Both the position numbers and the translations under genes were made by a program. From Ancylobacter amanitiformis (lineage in GTDB: Bacteria > Pseudomonadota > Alphaproteobacteria > Rhizobiales > Xanthobacteraceae), in NCBI RefSeq assembly GCF_030814815.1, contig NZ_JAUSVR010000001.1, forward strand, positions 372,001 through 436,000: 64,000 nt of DNA, in the 5' to 3' direction. The first letter of the stretch is position 1. Each line of letters begins with the position of its first letter. Under the pieces are notes generated by a model. It was given only the letters and a program-made list of their open reading frames with translations. It did no database searches and was not told the origin of the DNA. This document shows, one piece after another, positions 51,545-61,581 of the stretch.

Positions 51545-53350
51545 TCAGTCGTCGACCTTGAGCGCGGCGATGAACGCCTCCTGCGGGATCTCGACCCGGC
51601 CGAACTGGCGCATCTTCTTCTTGCCCTCTTTCTGCTTCTCCAGAAGCTTGCGCTTGCGCGAGATGTCGCCGCCATAGCACTTGGCGGTAACGTCCTTGCG
51701 CAGCGCCTTGATGGTCTCGCGGGCAATGATCTTGGCGCCGATCGCCGCCTGGATCGGAATCTGGAACAGGTGCTGCGGGATGAGGTCCTTCAGCTTCTCG
51801 CACATCGCCCGACCGCGATATTCCGCGCGGGTGCGGTGCACCAGCATGGAGAGCGCGTCGACCGGCTCGGCATTGACCAGGATCGACATCTTCACGAGGT
51901 CGCCGGGGCGATAGTCGGTGATCTGGTAATCGAACGAGGCATAGCCCTTCGAGATCGATTTCAGGCGATCGTAGAAATCGAACACCACCTCGTTGAGCGG
52001 CAGGTCATAGGTGACCATGGCGCGCGAGCCGACATAGGTCAGCTCGATCTGGTTGCCACGGCGGTCCTGGCAGAGCTTGAGCACCGCGCCGAGATAATCG
52101 TCCGGCGTCAGGATGACGGCGCGGATCCACGGCTCGCGGATTTCCTTGATCTTCACCACGTCCGGCATGTCGGCCGGGTTGTGCATGTCGATCACCGTGC
52201 CGTCATTCAGCTCGATCTCGTAGATGACCGAAGGCGCGGTGGCGATGAGGTCGAGGTTGAACTCGCGCTCCAGCCGCTCCTGGATGATCTCCAGATGCAG
52301 CAGCCCGAGAAACCCGCAGCGGAAGCCGAAGCCGAGCGCGGCGCTGGTCTCCATCTCGAAGGAGAAGCTCGCGTCGTTGAGGCGCAGCTTGCCCATGGCG
52401 GCGCGCAGATCCTCGAAGTCGGCGGCATCGACCGGGAACAGGCCGCAGAACACCACCGGCTGTGCCGGCTTGAAGCCCGGCAGCGCCTCGGCGGTCGGGC
52501 GCTTCTCGTCGGTGATGGTGTCGCCGACGCGGGTATCCGCCACTTCCTTGATCGAGCCGGTGAGGAAGCCGATCTCGCCCGGCCCGAGATGCGACATCAC
52601 GGTTAGCTTGGGCGTGAACACGCCGACGCGATCGACATCATAGACGGCCTCGGTGCGCATCATCTTGATGCGCTGGCCCTTCTTCATCACGCCGTCGACG
52701 ATGCGCACCAGCACGACGACGCCGAGATAGACATCGTACCAGCTATCGACCAGCAGCGCCTTCAGCGGCGCCTCGCGGTCGCCCTTGGGCGGCGGCAGGC
52801 GGGTGACGATGGCTTCCAGCACATCGGGAATGCCAAGGCCGGTCTTGGCCGAAATGAGCACGGCGTTGGACGCGTCGAGGCCGATCACGTCCTCGATCTG
52901 CGCCTTCACCTTGTCCGGCTCGGCGGCCGGCAGGTCCACCTTGTTGAGGACCGGGACGATCTCGTGATTATTGTCGATCGCCTGATAGACATTGGCGAGG
53001 GTCTGCGCCTCGACGCCCTGCGAGGCATCGACCACCAGCAGCGAGCCTTCGACGGCGGCGAGCGAGCGGTTCACCTCATAGGCGAAGTCGACATGGCCGG
53101 GCGTGTCGATGAGGTTGAGCACATAGTCCTTGCCGTCCTTGGCATGATAGGACAGCCGCACCGTCTGCGCCTTGATGGTGATGCCGCGCTCGCGCTCGAT
53201 ATCCATGCTGTCGAGCACCTGCTCGGACATCTCGCGCTCCGACAGCCCGCCGGTGATCTGGATCAGGCGGTCGGCGAGGGTCGACTTCCCGTGGTCGATA
53301 TGGGCGACGATCGAGAAGTTGCGGATGTTGTCGATGGGTTCGGTGCTCAT
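51545..53350 (-). CDS. lepA: LepA, elongation factor 4
   Basis: This 601-residue translational GTPase has G1 [19 protein letters not shown]2 [10 protein letters not shown]3 [13 protein letters not shown]4 NKVDLPAA and G5 ISAKTG, and the LepA-specific C-terminus ([24 protein letters not shown]). It associates with ribosomes during initiation or stalled elongation. ATG 53350 gives the conserved [17 protein letters not shown] start. Confidence 0.97.
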   Translation of the reverse strand: MSTEPIDNIRNFSIVAHIDHGKSTLADRLIQITGGLSEREMSEQVLDSMDIERERGITIKAQTVRLSYHAKDGKDYVLNLIDTPGHVDFAYEVNRSLAAVEGSLLVVDASQGVEAQTLANVYQAIDNNHEIVPVLNKVDLPAAEPDKVKAQIEDVIGLDASNAVLISAKTGLGIPDVLEAIVTRLPPPKGDREAPLKALLVDSWYDVYLGVVVLVRIVDGVMKKGQRIKMMRTEAVYDVDRVGVFTPKLTVMSHLGPGEIGFLTGSIKEVADTRVGDTITDEKRPTAEALPGFKPAQPVVFCGLFPVDAADFEDLRAAMGKLRLNDASFSFEMETSAALGFGFRCGFLGLLHLEIIQERLEREFNLDLIATAPSVIYEIELNDGTVIDMHNPADMPDVVKIKEIREPWIRAVILTPDDYLGAVLKLCQDRRGNQIELTYVGSRAMVTYDLPLNEVVFDFYDRLKSISKGYASFDYQITDYRPGDLVKMSILVNAEPVDALSMLVHRTRAEYRGRAMCEKLKDLIPQHLFQIPIQAAIGAKIIARETIKALRKDVTAKCYGGDISRKRKLLEKQKEGKKKMRQFGRVEIPQEAFIAALKVDD

Positions 53351-53439
53351 GGGCGCGGGATAGCATTGGCGCCGTGACGCCACAAGGCGGCACGCGCCTC
53401 AGCACTCCCCCGATTGCAAGTAAGATGCGCCGAAACAGC

Positions 53440-54183
53440 CTAGCGTCCGACGTCCCGCCGGGTGAGCATGACACGATTGGTATCAATTTCAGCAGGTACC
53501 AGCATGAATGTGACGTAGTCGGCAGTACTGCGCGACTCGTTGAACTGCCTGTCGCCGGAAAGGCTGCCGCTCGGGCAGAATAACGGCAGCAGGCACTTGA
53601 CGGTTATGCTGCCCTTCTTACCTTTCACGAAAGCTACCTTGAATTCCTTGGCTTGGATCGCCTGTCCTGCGATGAACACGGCTCGCCCTGCCTTCAGATG
53701 CTTAGCGATCAGGTCACGACAACCGGAGCCGATAGCTTTCAGCACATCGGAGGCCACGGTGTCGTCAGCCGAATAGACCTTCAACTGGCCGGTCGAAAGT
53801 TTGGCACTATTGGCGGATTCATATTGCCCTCCCACTTGCGCGACCTTGAGATCAAGACCGGTGAGCGAAGCACCAAAAGTCTTAGGCGCATCAATCGTTA
53901 CTCCCGGAGCCGTCGATTGCTCACGGTAAAGCGACTTCAGCGCCTCAATGTCCCGGAAATCGTGGGTGCAGATACGGGAAACCGCCATTTCACCCATCGC
54001 GGCAGGCGGGCCGAAGGATCGATAGATGGCCGGAGCGGCGAATGAACTGTCCTGCGGCGACACATAGATGCCGCCCGTATAAGCGCTCCCAAACGGCTGG
54101 CTCCAGCCCGGAGTCTGCGCTGAAGCAGCGCCAGCGATTGACATGCAACCCGCCACAACCAACCCCACTCGCAACCAGCGCAT
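53440..54183 (-). CDS. Secreted protein of unknown function
   Basis: This 247-residue protein has a clear signal peptide (MRWLRVGLVVAGCMSIAGAASAQ). The mature part has few landmarks: two Cys pairs (ICTHDF..; GSGCRDLI; VKCLLPLFCPSG), a lysine-rich strand pair (FKVAFVKGKKGSITVKC) and a C-terminal FMLVPAEIDTNRVML. I do not recognise a family. Base composition is clearly less GC-rich than in the neighbours, which suggests a recently acquired gene. GGGGG precedes ATG 54183. It is divergent from the metallo-hydrolase gene, with an AT-rich shared promoter region. Confidence 0.8.
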   Translation of the reverse strand: MRWLRVGLVVAGCMSIAGAASAQTPGWSQPFGSAYTGGIYVSPQDSSFAAPAIYRSFGPPAAMGEMAVSRICTHDFRDIEALKSLYREQSTAPGVTIDAPKTFGASLTGLDLKVAQVGGQYESANSAKLSTGQLKVYSADDTVASDVLKAIGSGCRDLIAKHLKAGRAVFIAGQAIQAKEFKVAFVKGKKGSITVKCLLPLFCPSGSLSGDRQFNESRSTADYVTFMLVPAEIDTNRVMLTRRDVGR

Positions 54184-54304
54184 ATCAGCCCCCACTGATC
54201 GATATATGCAGCTTTACTTAAATACCTTTATTAGATTGCGTCAACTTGATTCGGATATTGCGGTGCGTTCGGCTATGAAGTCCTGCAGAAAAGGGAGCAC
54301 CATC

Positions 54305-54940
54305 TTGCCCGAGATGAAGGTCGCCGTCGTACCCGTCACCCCGTTCCAGCAGAACTGCTCGATCGTCTGGGACGAAACCACCAAGCGGGGGGCGGTGATC
54401 GACCCGGGCGGCGACCTGCCGCGCATCCTCGCCGCGCTGGAGGAACTGGAAGTGACGGCGGAGAAGATCGTGCTCACCCACGGCCATATCGACCACGCCG
54501 CGGGCGCCGCCGAACTGGCCGAGACGCTGAAAATCCCGGTCGAGGGCCCACATGAGGCCGACAGGTTCCTGCTCGACGACCTGCCCACCGCCGGCGAGCG
54601 CACCGGCATTCCCGGCCGCGTGGTCACGCCGGATCGCTGGCTGAGCGAGGGCGACACGGTGGACATTGGCGGCGTCGGCTTCGAGATCCTGCATGTCCCC
54701 GGCCACACGCCCGGCCATATCGTGCTGGTCAATCGCGACAACCGGCTCGCCATCGTCGGCGACACGCTGTTCCAGCGCTCGGTCGGGCGGACCGATTTTC
54801 CCTATGGCGATTCCGCGCTGCTGATCGAGGGCATCAAGACCAAGATTCTCCCGCTCGGCGACGCCTTCACAATTCTGCCCGGCCACGGCTCGGCCTCCAA
54901 CATCGCGCTGGAGAAGCGGACCAACCCGTTCCTGCGCTGA
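54305..54940 (+). CDS. Metallo-beta-lactamase-fold hydrolase, glyoxalase II-like
   Basis: This 211-residue protein has the metal site HGHIDHAAGAAEL, the later His in LHVPGHTPGHIVLV, Asp in AIVGDTLFQRSVGRTDFPYGD and the final PGHGSASN. It resembles short YcbL-type hydrolases that act on glutathione thioesters or similar substrates. AAGGGAG lies 8 nt before a TTG at 54305, which I take as the start; ATG 54314 (MKVAVVPVTPFQQNC) is the other option. Confidence 0.9.
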   Translation: MPEMKVAVVPVTPFQQNCSIVWDETTKRGAVIDPGGDLPRILAALEELEVTAEKIVLTHGHIDHAAGAAELAETLKIPVEGPHEADRFLLDDLPTAGERTGIPGRVVTPDRWLSEGDTVDIGGVGFEILHVPGHTPGHIVLVNRDNRLAIVGDTLFQRSVGRTDFPYGDSALLIEGIKTKILPLGDAFTILPGHGSASNIALEKRTNPFLR

Positions 54941-55044
54941 GCGCGGCCCGGCGCGGCCGTTCGCGCACGCCGCCACGAAACTGTTACTCGCGCGGGCGCA
55001 CGGTGCGCCTGATGATGAACCCGTCACCAGACCGGGGTTTCGTC

Positions 55045-55866
55045 ATGACGCGCGTCGCGACCGTGTGCCTTCTCCTGCTCTGCGCGCTGGCCGCGCCCTT
55101 CGCGGTGGCGCCCGCGCAGGCGCAGGCCGACCGCTGCCCCAAGCTGGTGGCGCGCTCTCCCTTCCTCACCCCCCGCGCCGCGCTGACCTTGCCGGCCGCC
55201 TATCCCGCAGCGCGGGAGGTCAGCCTCACCTATGTCGGCCACTCGACCTTCCTCATCGAGACGGCCGGCGGCGTCAGCGTGGTGACGGACTATAACGACT
55301 ATGTGCGCCCCGCCACGGTCCCGCGCGTGGCCACCATGAACCGCGCCCACTCGACGCATTACTCGCTCAACCCGGATCCCGGCATCGAGCATGTGCTCAA
55401 GGGCTGGCGCGAGGATCGCGAGGCGGCGCGCTACGATCTGGAGATTGGCGACCTCTGGGTCGGCAACCTGCCGACCAATATCCGCGACTGGGAAGGCGGC
55501 ACGATCCGCAACGGCAATTCCATCTTCATCTTCCGCGCGGCGGATCTGTGCATCGCCCATCTCGGCCACCTGCACCACACCTTGACCCCGGAGGATCTCG
55601 GCGCGCTCGGCCGCATCGACGTGGTGCTGGCCCCGGTCGATGGCAGCTACACGCTCGATGTCGACGGCATGGTCGAGGTGCTGAAGGCGCTGGAAGCGCC
55701 GGTGGTGATACCCATGCACTATTTCAACAGAGGCACGCTGGAACGCTTCCTGCAGCGCTTCGCGAGCAGCAAATATGCCATAGAGCGCTCGGCCGGCCCC
55801 ACGCTCGTGCTCTCGCGCGAGACGCTGCCGCTTACGCCGACGGTGATGGTTCTGCCGGGCAACTGA
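55045..55866 (+). CDS. Exported metallo-beta-lactamase-fold protein, UlaG-like
   Basis: This is a 273-residue protein with a signal peptide (CLLLLCALAAPFAVAPAQAQA). It has LTYVGHSTFLIETAGGVSVVTDY, which keeps the first His and Asp region of UlaG-type lactonases. The classic HxHxDH is replaced by AHSTHYSLNP, and GHLHHTLTPEDLGALGRIDVVLAPVDG and MHYFNRG follow. Substrate unknown. ATG 55045 has CGGGG upstream; ATG 55015 is an alternative. Its last 35 bp overlap the convergent GGDEF-EAL gene. Confidence 0.85.
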   Translation: MTRVATVCLLLLCALAAPFAVAPAQAQADRCPKLVARSPFLTPRAALTLPAAYPAAREVSLTYVGHSTFLIETAGGVSVVTDYNDYVRPATVPRVATMNRAHSTHYSLNPDPGIEHVLKGWREDREAARYDLEIGDLWVGNLPTNIRDWEGGTIRNGNSIFIFRAADLCIAHLGHLHHTLTPEDLGALGRIDVVLAPVDGSYTLDVDGMVEVLKALEAPVVIPMHYFNRGTLERFLQRFASSKYAIERSAGPTLVLSRETLPLTPTVMVLPGN

Positions 55867-57958
55867 GCGCCGGCAGCCCGGCACCCGGCGGATGCGTCGC
55901 GATCTGCCGGAGCCAGTGCGTCACCGCCGCCGCATCCATCGGGCGTCCGTGGTGGAATCCCTGCCCGAGATCGCAGCCGATCGACACCAGCAGCGCCCGC
56001 TGCCCCTCGTTCTCGATGCCTTCCGCCAGCACCTTCATGCCGAGTTCTCGCCCCAGCGCCACCACCGCATGGACGATGGCGCGATCGTCGGCGGAGCGCT
56101 CCATGTCGGTGATGAAGCTGCGATCGATCTTGATCTTGCCGACCGGCAGGCGGCGCAGATGGGTGAGCGAGGCATGGCCGGTGCCGAAATCGTCCAGCGC
56201 AATGCCGAAGCCCCCCTCGCGCAGGGCGGACAGCGCCGCCAGCACCATCTCGCCGCGGCGGCCGAGAGTCACGGTCTCGGGCACCTCGAACTCGATCTGC
56301 GCGGGGGTGAGCCCGGCCGCGCCCACCATCTCGATGAGTTGCTCGGCGAGGCGCGGGTCGCGGAACTGGTTGGCCGAGAGATTGACCGCCACCCGACCGG
56401 GATCCAGCCCCTGATCCAGCCAGGCGCGGACCTGCGCGCAGGTCTTGCCCAGCATCACCCGGCCGATCGGCGCCATCAGCCCCACGCTCTCCGCCGCCGG
56501 GACGAACATGTCCGGCAACTGCATCCCGTGCACCGGGTGCTGCCAGCGCAGCAGCGCCTCGAATCCCACCAGCCGTGCGGTCGAGAGCTCGACGATCGGC
56601 TGGAAATGCACCTCGAACGCGTCATGGATGAGCGCCTGCCCGAGATCCTCGATGCACTGGTGGCGCTGGTCGGCGGTGCGGCGCAGCGCCATGTCGAAAC
56701 GGCGGACGCGCCGGCCGGTCTCGCTCTTGGCGGCATAGAGCGCGAGGTCGGCATTGCGCTGCAGCGCATCCGGGCTGGTGCCGTCCTGCGGCCAGCAGGC
56801 AATGCCGAAACTGGCCGCGAGCGTGAACGCGCCATCGGAAAGCGGATCGACGATCAACTGACTCAGCCGCAGGTCGATCTCCGCCGCCCGGCGCAGCAGC
56901 AATTCGGGATCGGACGTTCCGGGCAGCAGAATGGCGAACTCGTCGCCGCCGACCCGCGCGCACACGTCGCGCGTCCGCGCATTGGCGCGCAGCCGCGCCC
57001 CGATCTCCCGCAGCACCACATCGCCCGCCCCGTGGCCATGCGTGTCGTTGATCTCCTTGAAATTGTCGAGGTCGAGCGTGATGAGCGCGCCGGTCGCCCC
57101 CGGCTCCTGCATCGCCGCCTCCAGCAACTCCATGAAGCGACTGCGATTGATCAACCCGGTCATGGCATCATGCGTGGCCAGATAGTCCGAACGCGCATGC
57201 GCCTCGACGCGGTCGGTGATGTCGCGCTCGTTCACCAGCATGCTGATACTGCCGCTGACCGGATCGGTGGTGGTGCGGATGTCGATCCCGTGCCAGCGCT
57301 CCCCGGCCGCCGTCACCATGCGAAAATCGCCGGTCACGGTCTTGCCGAGAAAGGCGTCGGTGCGGGCCGGCTCGTGGTCGAAGGCCCGCCGCCACAGGGT
57401 CTGGCCCTCATCGGCCTCCGAGAACCGGGCGAGAAAACGATGATCCGGGTCCGGAAAACAGCGTGCCGCCGCCGGATTGCGGAACAGCAGCCGGCCCTCG
57501 GTGTCATAGAGCGAGACCATGACGGCGGTGTGCCGCAGCGCCTCAACCCCGCGCCGCTCGGCCGCCTCGATTTCCGGAATGGTGGCCTCGACCAGCATGC
57601 CGACATTGCCGTTCGGCAGCCGCACCGGGCTCATCAGGCAATCCACCGTGAAGGGCTGCCCCTTGGGATAGAAGGTCCAGCGCTCGGTGAACACCTCGCC
57701 CGCGCGCAGACGGTCGATGGTGAGGCCGAGACGCGCGCGAATGGCCGCCGAGTGCGGCGTGAAATCGCGCGCGAAGAACTCCTCCTCCTCGCCCGGCGCC
57801 ACCCGCCACAGGGCGCGGGCCGCCGCATTGGCGTAGTGCTTTCGCATGCGGACCATGTCGAGGATCCACACCGGGCGGTGCAGCAGTTCGAAACCTTCCG
57901 TCCGGCACTCCGGGATCGGCGTGACCTTGAACGCAACGGATCCGATATCACTGGGCAT
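55832..57958 (-). CDS. PAS-GGDEF-EAL protein, cyclic-di-GMP turnover
   Basis: This 708-residue cytoplasmic protein has two PAS-like regions (about 10-110 and 140-255), a diguanylate cyclase domain with intact GGDEF (RVGGDEFAILLPG) and a phosphodiesterase domain with intact EAL (FEALLRWQHP), NLSANQFRD, LDDFGTGHASLTHL and KIDRSFITDM. The EVPETV segment replaces the usual EVTE, where a metal ligand Glu sits. Either activity could dominate. There is no membrane helix. ATG 57958 is chosen; the upstream extension is not conserved-looking. Confidence 0.92.
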   Translation of the reverse strand: MPSDIGSVAFKVTPIPECRTEGFELLHRPVWILDMVRMRKHYANAAARALWRVAPGEEEEFFARDFTPHSAAIRARLGLTIDRLRAGEVFTERWTFYPKGQPFTVDCLMSPVRLPNGNVGMLVEATIPEIEAAERRGVEALRHTAVMVSLYDTEGRLLFRNPAAARCFPDPDHRFLARFSEADEGQTLWRRAFDHEPARTDAFLGKTVTGDFRMVTAAGERWHGIDIRTTTDPVSGSISMLVNERDITDRVEAHARSDYLATHDAMTGLINRSRFMELLEAAMQEPGATGALITLDLDNFKEINDTHGHGAGDVVLREIGARLRANARTRDVCARVGGDEFAILLPGTSDPELLLRRAAEIDLRLSQLIVDPLSDGAFTLAASFGIACWPQDGTSPDALQRNADLALYAAKSETGRRVRRFDMALRRTADQRHQCIEDLGQALIHDAFEVHFQPIVELSTARLVGFEALLRWQHPVHGMQLPDMFVPAAESVGLMAPIGRVMLGKTCAQVRAWLDQGLDPGRVAVNLSANQFRDPRLAEQLIEMVGAAGLTPAQIEFEVPETVTLGRRGEMVLAALSALREGGFGIALDDFGTGHASLTHLRRLPVGKIKIDRSFITDMERSADDRAIVHAVVALGRELGMKVLAEGIENEGQRALLVSIGCDLGQGFHHGRPMDAAAVTHWLRQIATHPPGAGLPALSCPAEPSPSA

Positions 57959-58051
57959 GCACGAAGGCCTTCGCTCGATCCCGCCGGGATAATACACACT
58001 CGCACGGCTCCCTTGAGGATACGTGACCGAGCGTCGGCAGGCCCGCAAACT

Positions 58052-59365
58052 TTAGCCGCCCTCCCCCTCGTGCGGCGCATAGGAGGCAGGATCGACCAGC
58101 GACGGCCGACCGGGAAGATCCAGCGCCGAGACGCGCGGCGTGCCCTCCGCGATGACGCGGCCGCGCCGGACCACGAAGAGCCGCGCCGCCTTCAGCCGGA
58201 TCGCCTCGATCGGGTCGGCCGCCTGCAGCACGACGAAATCGGCATGGCAGCCGGGCGCGAGCCCGTAGCCGTCCAGCCCCATGATGCGGGCGGGGTTGGT
58301 CGTCACCGCCTCGAAGCACCAGCCCATCGCCTCGCGTGCCGTCATCTGGCCGACATGCAGGCCCATATGGGCCACTTCCAGCATGTCGCCCGAGCCGAGC
58401 GAATACCAGGGGTCCATGACGCAGTCCTGCCCGAAGGCCACGTTGACCCCCGCCGCGCGCAGTTCCGGCACCCGCGTCATGCCGCGGCGCTTGGGGTAGG
58501 TGTCGTGCCTTCCCTGCAGGGTGATGTTGATCAGCGGATTGGCGATGGCATGGACGCCGGCCTCGGCAATCAGCGGGATCAGCTTGGAGACGTAGTAATT
58601 GTCCATGGAATGCATGGAGGTGAGGTGCGAGCCCGCCACCCGCCCGTGGAGCCCGAGCCGGGCGGTCTCGAAGGCCAGCGCCTCGATATGGCGGGAGAGC
58701 GGGTCGTCGCTCTCGTCGCAATGGATGTCGACGCGCAGCCCGCGATCGGCGGCGATCTCGCACAATTCCCGCAGCGAGGCGGCGCCATCGGCCATGGTGC
58801 GCTCGAAATGAGGAATGCCGCCCACGACATCCACGCCCATGTCGAGCGCGCGATAGAGATTCTGCCGGGCGTTGGGAGACCGGTAGAAGCCATCCTGCGG
58901 GAAGGCCACGAGCTGGAGGTCGATATAGTCCTTCACCTGCTCGCGCACATGCAGCAGCGCCTCGACCGCGAGCAGCCGGTCGTCGCACACATCGACATGG
59001 GAGCGGATGGCGAGCAGGCCCTGGCTCACCGCGAGGTCGCAATAGGCGAGCGCGCGCTCGATCACCGCCTCATGGGTCAGCAGCGGCTTCAGCTCGCCCC
59101 ATAGCGCGATGCCCTCCAACAGCGTGCCGGAGCGGTTCAGCCGGGGCAGGCCGAGCGAGAGCGTCGCGTCCATGTGGAAATGCACATCGACGAAGGGCGG
59201 CGCGACCAGCCGGCCGCCGGCATCGATCACCTGCCCCGCCGGCTCGCCCAGCTGCGCCGCGATGCCGGGCTCCACCGCGAGGATGCGCCCGTCGGCACAG
59301 GCGATGTCGACACCCGTCCGGCCGTCCGGCAGGCGGGCATTCGTCAGCAGCAGATCGACACTCAT
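58052..59365 (-). CDS. codA: Cytosine deaminase-like amidohydrolase
   Basis: This 437-residue metal-dependent amidohydrolase has the metal motif FVDVHFHMDATLSLG, IRSHVDVCDD, the metal His in VDIHCDESDDP, GSHLTSMHSM and the catalytic Asp in FGQDCVMDPWYSLGSGDM, in line with CodA. It would deaminate cytosine or a related base taken up by the ABC transporter encoded upstream. The ATG overlaps the permease stop by 4 bp. Other amidohydrolases (for example on other N-heterocycles) cannot be excluded. Confidence 0.88.
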   Translation of the reverse strand: MSVDLLLTNARLPDGRTGVDIACADGRILAVEPGIAAQLGEPAGQVIDAGGRLVAPPFVDVHFHMDATLSLGLPRLNRSGTLLEGIALWGELKPLLTHEAVIERALAYCDLAVSQGLLAIRSHVDVCDDRLLAVEALLHVREQVKDYIDLQLVAFPQDGFYRSPNARQNLYRALDMGVDVVGGIPHFERTMADGAASLRELCEIAADRGLRVDIHCDESDDPLSRHIEALAFETARLGLHGRVAGSHLTSMHSMDNYYVSKLIPLIAEAGVHAIANPLINITLQGRHDTYPKRRGMTRVPELRAAGVNVAFGQDCVMDPWYSLGSGDMLEVAHMGLHVGQMTAREAMGWCFEAVTTNPARIMGLDGYGLAPGCHADFVVLQAADPIEAIRLKAARLFVVRRGRVIAEGTPRVSALDLPGRPSLVDPASYAPHEGEGG

Positions 59366-60309
59366 CGCTGTCCCTTGAAGTACGGCTTCATCAGAGCGCG
59401 TGGATAGTCCGCGCGGCGGGCGACCAAGACAAGCGCGGCGATGGAGAAAACATAGGGCAGCATCAGGAAGATCTGGCTCGGCACCGCCCCGCCGGTAATC
59501 GTCTGGAGCCGTAGCTGGTAAGCATCGAGCGCGCCGAACAGCAAGGCCCCGAGCAGCGCTTTCCCCGGCCGCCAGGAGGCGAAGACGGTGAGCGCGATGC
59601 ACACCCAGCCGCGCCCGTTGATCATGCCGAAATAGAACGCGTTGAAGGCCGAGAGCGTGAGAAACGCCCCGCCCAGCGCCATCAGCGCCGACCCCGCCAT
59701 GACCGCGCCGAGGCGCAGGCCCACGACGGAGAGCCCCTGCGCCTCGACCGCTTCCGGGTTGTCGCCCACCGCGCGGAGCGCGAGGCCGAGCGGCGTGCGC
59801 GCGAGGATGAGCGCCAGCGCGCCGACACAGGCGAAGGCCAGCACCGTGAAGGCGGTCTGCTGGGCGAGGATCGGCCCGATGAAGGGCAGATCGCCCAGCA
59901 CCGGCAGGTCGAGTGGGGGAAAGGCTTCGATGCGCGGCGGCGTCGCGACATTGGGAAAGGCCACGCGATAGCCGAAATAGGCCACCGAGGTGGCGAGCAG
60001 TGTCACCCCGATGCCGGTGACATGCTGCGACAAGCCGAGCGGCACGGTCAGGATGCCGTGCAGCAGCCCGAACAGCGCGCCCGTGGCGGCCGCCACCAGC
60101 ACGCCGCCCCATAGCGGCAGGCCGAGATAGACCGCCAGCCAGCCCGACATGGCGCCGGCGACGAAAATACCCTCGATGCCGAGATTGAGCACCCCCGCCC
60201 GCTCGCAGAGCAGCGCGCCGAGCACGCCGAAGATCAGCGGCGTGGCGATGCGGATGGTCGCCGCCCAGAAATTGGCCTGGGTGAGGATGTCGAGCGCGGA
60301 CCACAGCAT
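59362..60309 (-). CDS. Nucleoside/base ABC transporter permease (NupC/YufQ-like)
   Basis: This 315-residue inner-membrane permease of the branched-chain/BMP type has FGVLGALLCERAGVLNLGIEGIF near the N-terminus, GLSQHVTGIGVTLLATSVAYFGYR, RAVGDNPEAVEAQGLSV (the EAA-like loop) and GALAIGALL-type C-terminal helices. It is coupled by ATGA overlaps to the second permease upstream and to the deaminase downstream. Family members import purine nucleosides or bases. Confidence 0.9.
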   Translation of the reverse strand: MLWSALDILTQANFWAATIRIATPLIFGVLGALLCERAGVLNLGIEGIFVAGAMSGWLAVYLGLPLWGGVLVAAATGALFGLLHGILTVPLGLSQHVTGIGVTLLATSVAYFGYRVAFPNVATPPRIEAFPPLDLPVLGDLPFIGPILAQQTAFTVLAFACVGALALILARTPLGLALRAVGDNPEAVEAQGLSVVGLRLGAVMAGSALMALGGAFLTLSAFNAFYFGMINGRGWVCIALTVFASWRPGKALLGALLFGALDAYQLRLQTITGGAVPSQIFLMLPYVFSIAALVLVARRADYPRALMKPYFKGQR

Positions 60310-61376
60310 CACACGGCCTCCCGGCGGACGAGCACGATGCGGAAGCGCGTGAGAAGTCCGCCCACCAGCACGCTGAGCAGCGACAGCGCCACCACGAGAT
60401 CGGCGAGATAGTTCGAGACGCCGATGGCCCGGCTCATCGAATCCGCCCCGACGAACACGCCGGCGATGAAGATGGCGGAGGGGATGACGCCCAGCGGGGA
60501 GAGATTGGCCAGCGTCGCCACCACGATGCCGGCATAGCCGAAGCCGGGCGAGAGGTCGGCGGTGAGATAGCCCTTGAGCCCTGCCACCTCGCTCGCCCCG
60601 GCCAGCCCCGCGAGCCCGCCCGAGAGCAGGCCGACCAGCGCCATCGCCGTGCCGACGGGCAAGCCGGCATAGCGCGCCGCCCGGGCATTCTCGCCCACCG
60701 CGCGGATACGGAAGCCCCACACGGTGCGGGTGATGAACACATGCAGCAGAAGCGCCGCGATCACCGCGATCACCAGCCCCCAGTGCAGGCGCAGCCCGGT
60801 GATCAGCTTGGGCAGGGTCGCCTCGTCCAGCACCGGCGCCGATTGCGGCCAGCCCATCGCCATCTCGTCCTTCATCGGCCCTTCGAGCATCATCTGCACG
60901 AAGAGAAGCACGATGAAGTTCATCAGGAGCGTCACCACCACCTCGTCGGCGCCGAAGCGGGTCTTGAACAGCACCGGCACCAGGAGCAGCGCCGCACCGG
61001 CCAGCGCCGCCCCGATCAGCACCAGCGGCACCAGCACATAGGCGGGCGCCTCGATCAACCCGGCACCGAGCGCGACGGTGGCAAGCGCCCCGGCATAGAG
61101 CTGGCCCTCGGCCCCGATGTTCCACAGCCTGGCGCGGAAGGCCACGGCGGCGGCAAGGCCGGTGAAAATCAGCGGCGTGGCGCGGGTCAGCGTTTCGGCC
61201 AGCGCGAAGCCGTCGCCCGCCGCGCCCTTGGCCATCAGCACGAAGGCGCCCAGCACCGGCGCGCCGGAGAGCGCCAGCGGAATGGCGGTGAGCAGCAGGG
61301 CGGCCAGCCCCGCCCCGACCGAGACCGCGACGGTGAGCCAGACCGGTGTGCGCTCGCGCGGGATGAAGCGGATCAC
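60309..61376 (-). CDS. Nucleoside/base ABC transporter permease (NupB/YufP-like)
   Basis: This 355-residue permease has about 10 helices, TRATPLIFTGLAAAVAFRARLWNIGAEGQLY and RAVGENARAARYAGLPVG, both typical of the larger partner in BmpA-type nucleoside importers. It starts at ATG 61376, 205 bp after the ATPase gene, a gap that holds part of a dispersed repeat. Confidence 0.9.
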   Translation of the reverse strand: MIRFIPRERTPVWLTVAVSVGAGLAALLLTAIPLALSGAPVLGAFVLMAKGAAGDGFALAETLTRATPLIFTGLAAAVAFRARLWNIGAEGQLYAGALATVALGAGLIEAPAYVLVPLVLIGAALAGAALLLVPVLFKTRFGADEVVVTLLMNFIVLLFVQMMLEGPMKDEMAMGWPQSAPVLDEATLPKLITGLRLHWGLVIAVIAALLLHVFITRTVWGFRIRAVGENARAARYAGLPVGTAMALVGLLSGGLAGLAGASEVAGLKGYLTADLSPGFGYAGIVVATLANLSPLGVIPSAIFIAGVFVGADSMSRAIGVSNYLADLVVALSLLSVLVGGLLTRFRIVLVRREAV

Positions 61377-61403
61377 GACCGTCCTCCCGACCGAAGCCGC
61401 AGT

Positions 61404-61443
61404 GCCCCCTCACCCCATCCCTCTCCCCGGCCGGGAGAGGGAG
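61404..61443. repeat. Dispersed intergenic repeat, partial copy C
   Basis: CCCCCTCACCCCATCCCTCTCCCCGGCCGGGAGAGGGAG matches the right half of copies A and B with changes in the hairpin loop. It lies between the ATPase and permease genes of the same operon. Confidence 0.7.
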
Positions 61444-61581
61444 CCACCCCGCCGCGCAAGCGCTCGGGCGGACAAAGGGAGAGGAGCGCCCGGACGGCCG
61501 CTTCGCGCGCCTTTCCATCGCCCTGCCGGCGAAAGGAGCGGGATGAGGCGTGGCGTGAACGGCCCGGCCCGCTGAAATCCA

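Noticed and set aside
55892-59104. A 1070-codon + strand open frame opposite the GGDEF-EAL and deaminase genes
   Set aside because: The composition (Arg/His/Ala-rich) is that of an antisense shadow. Both - strand genes have complete catalytic motifs.
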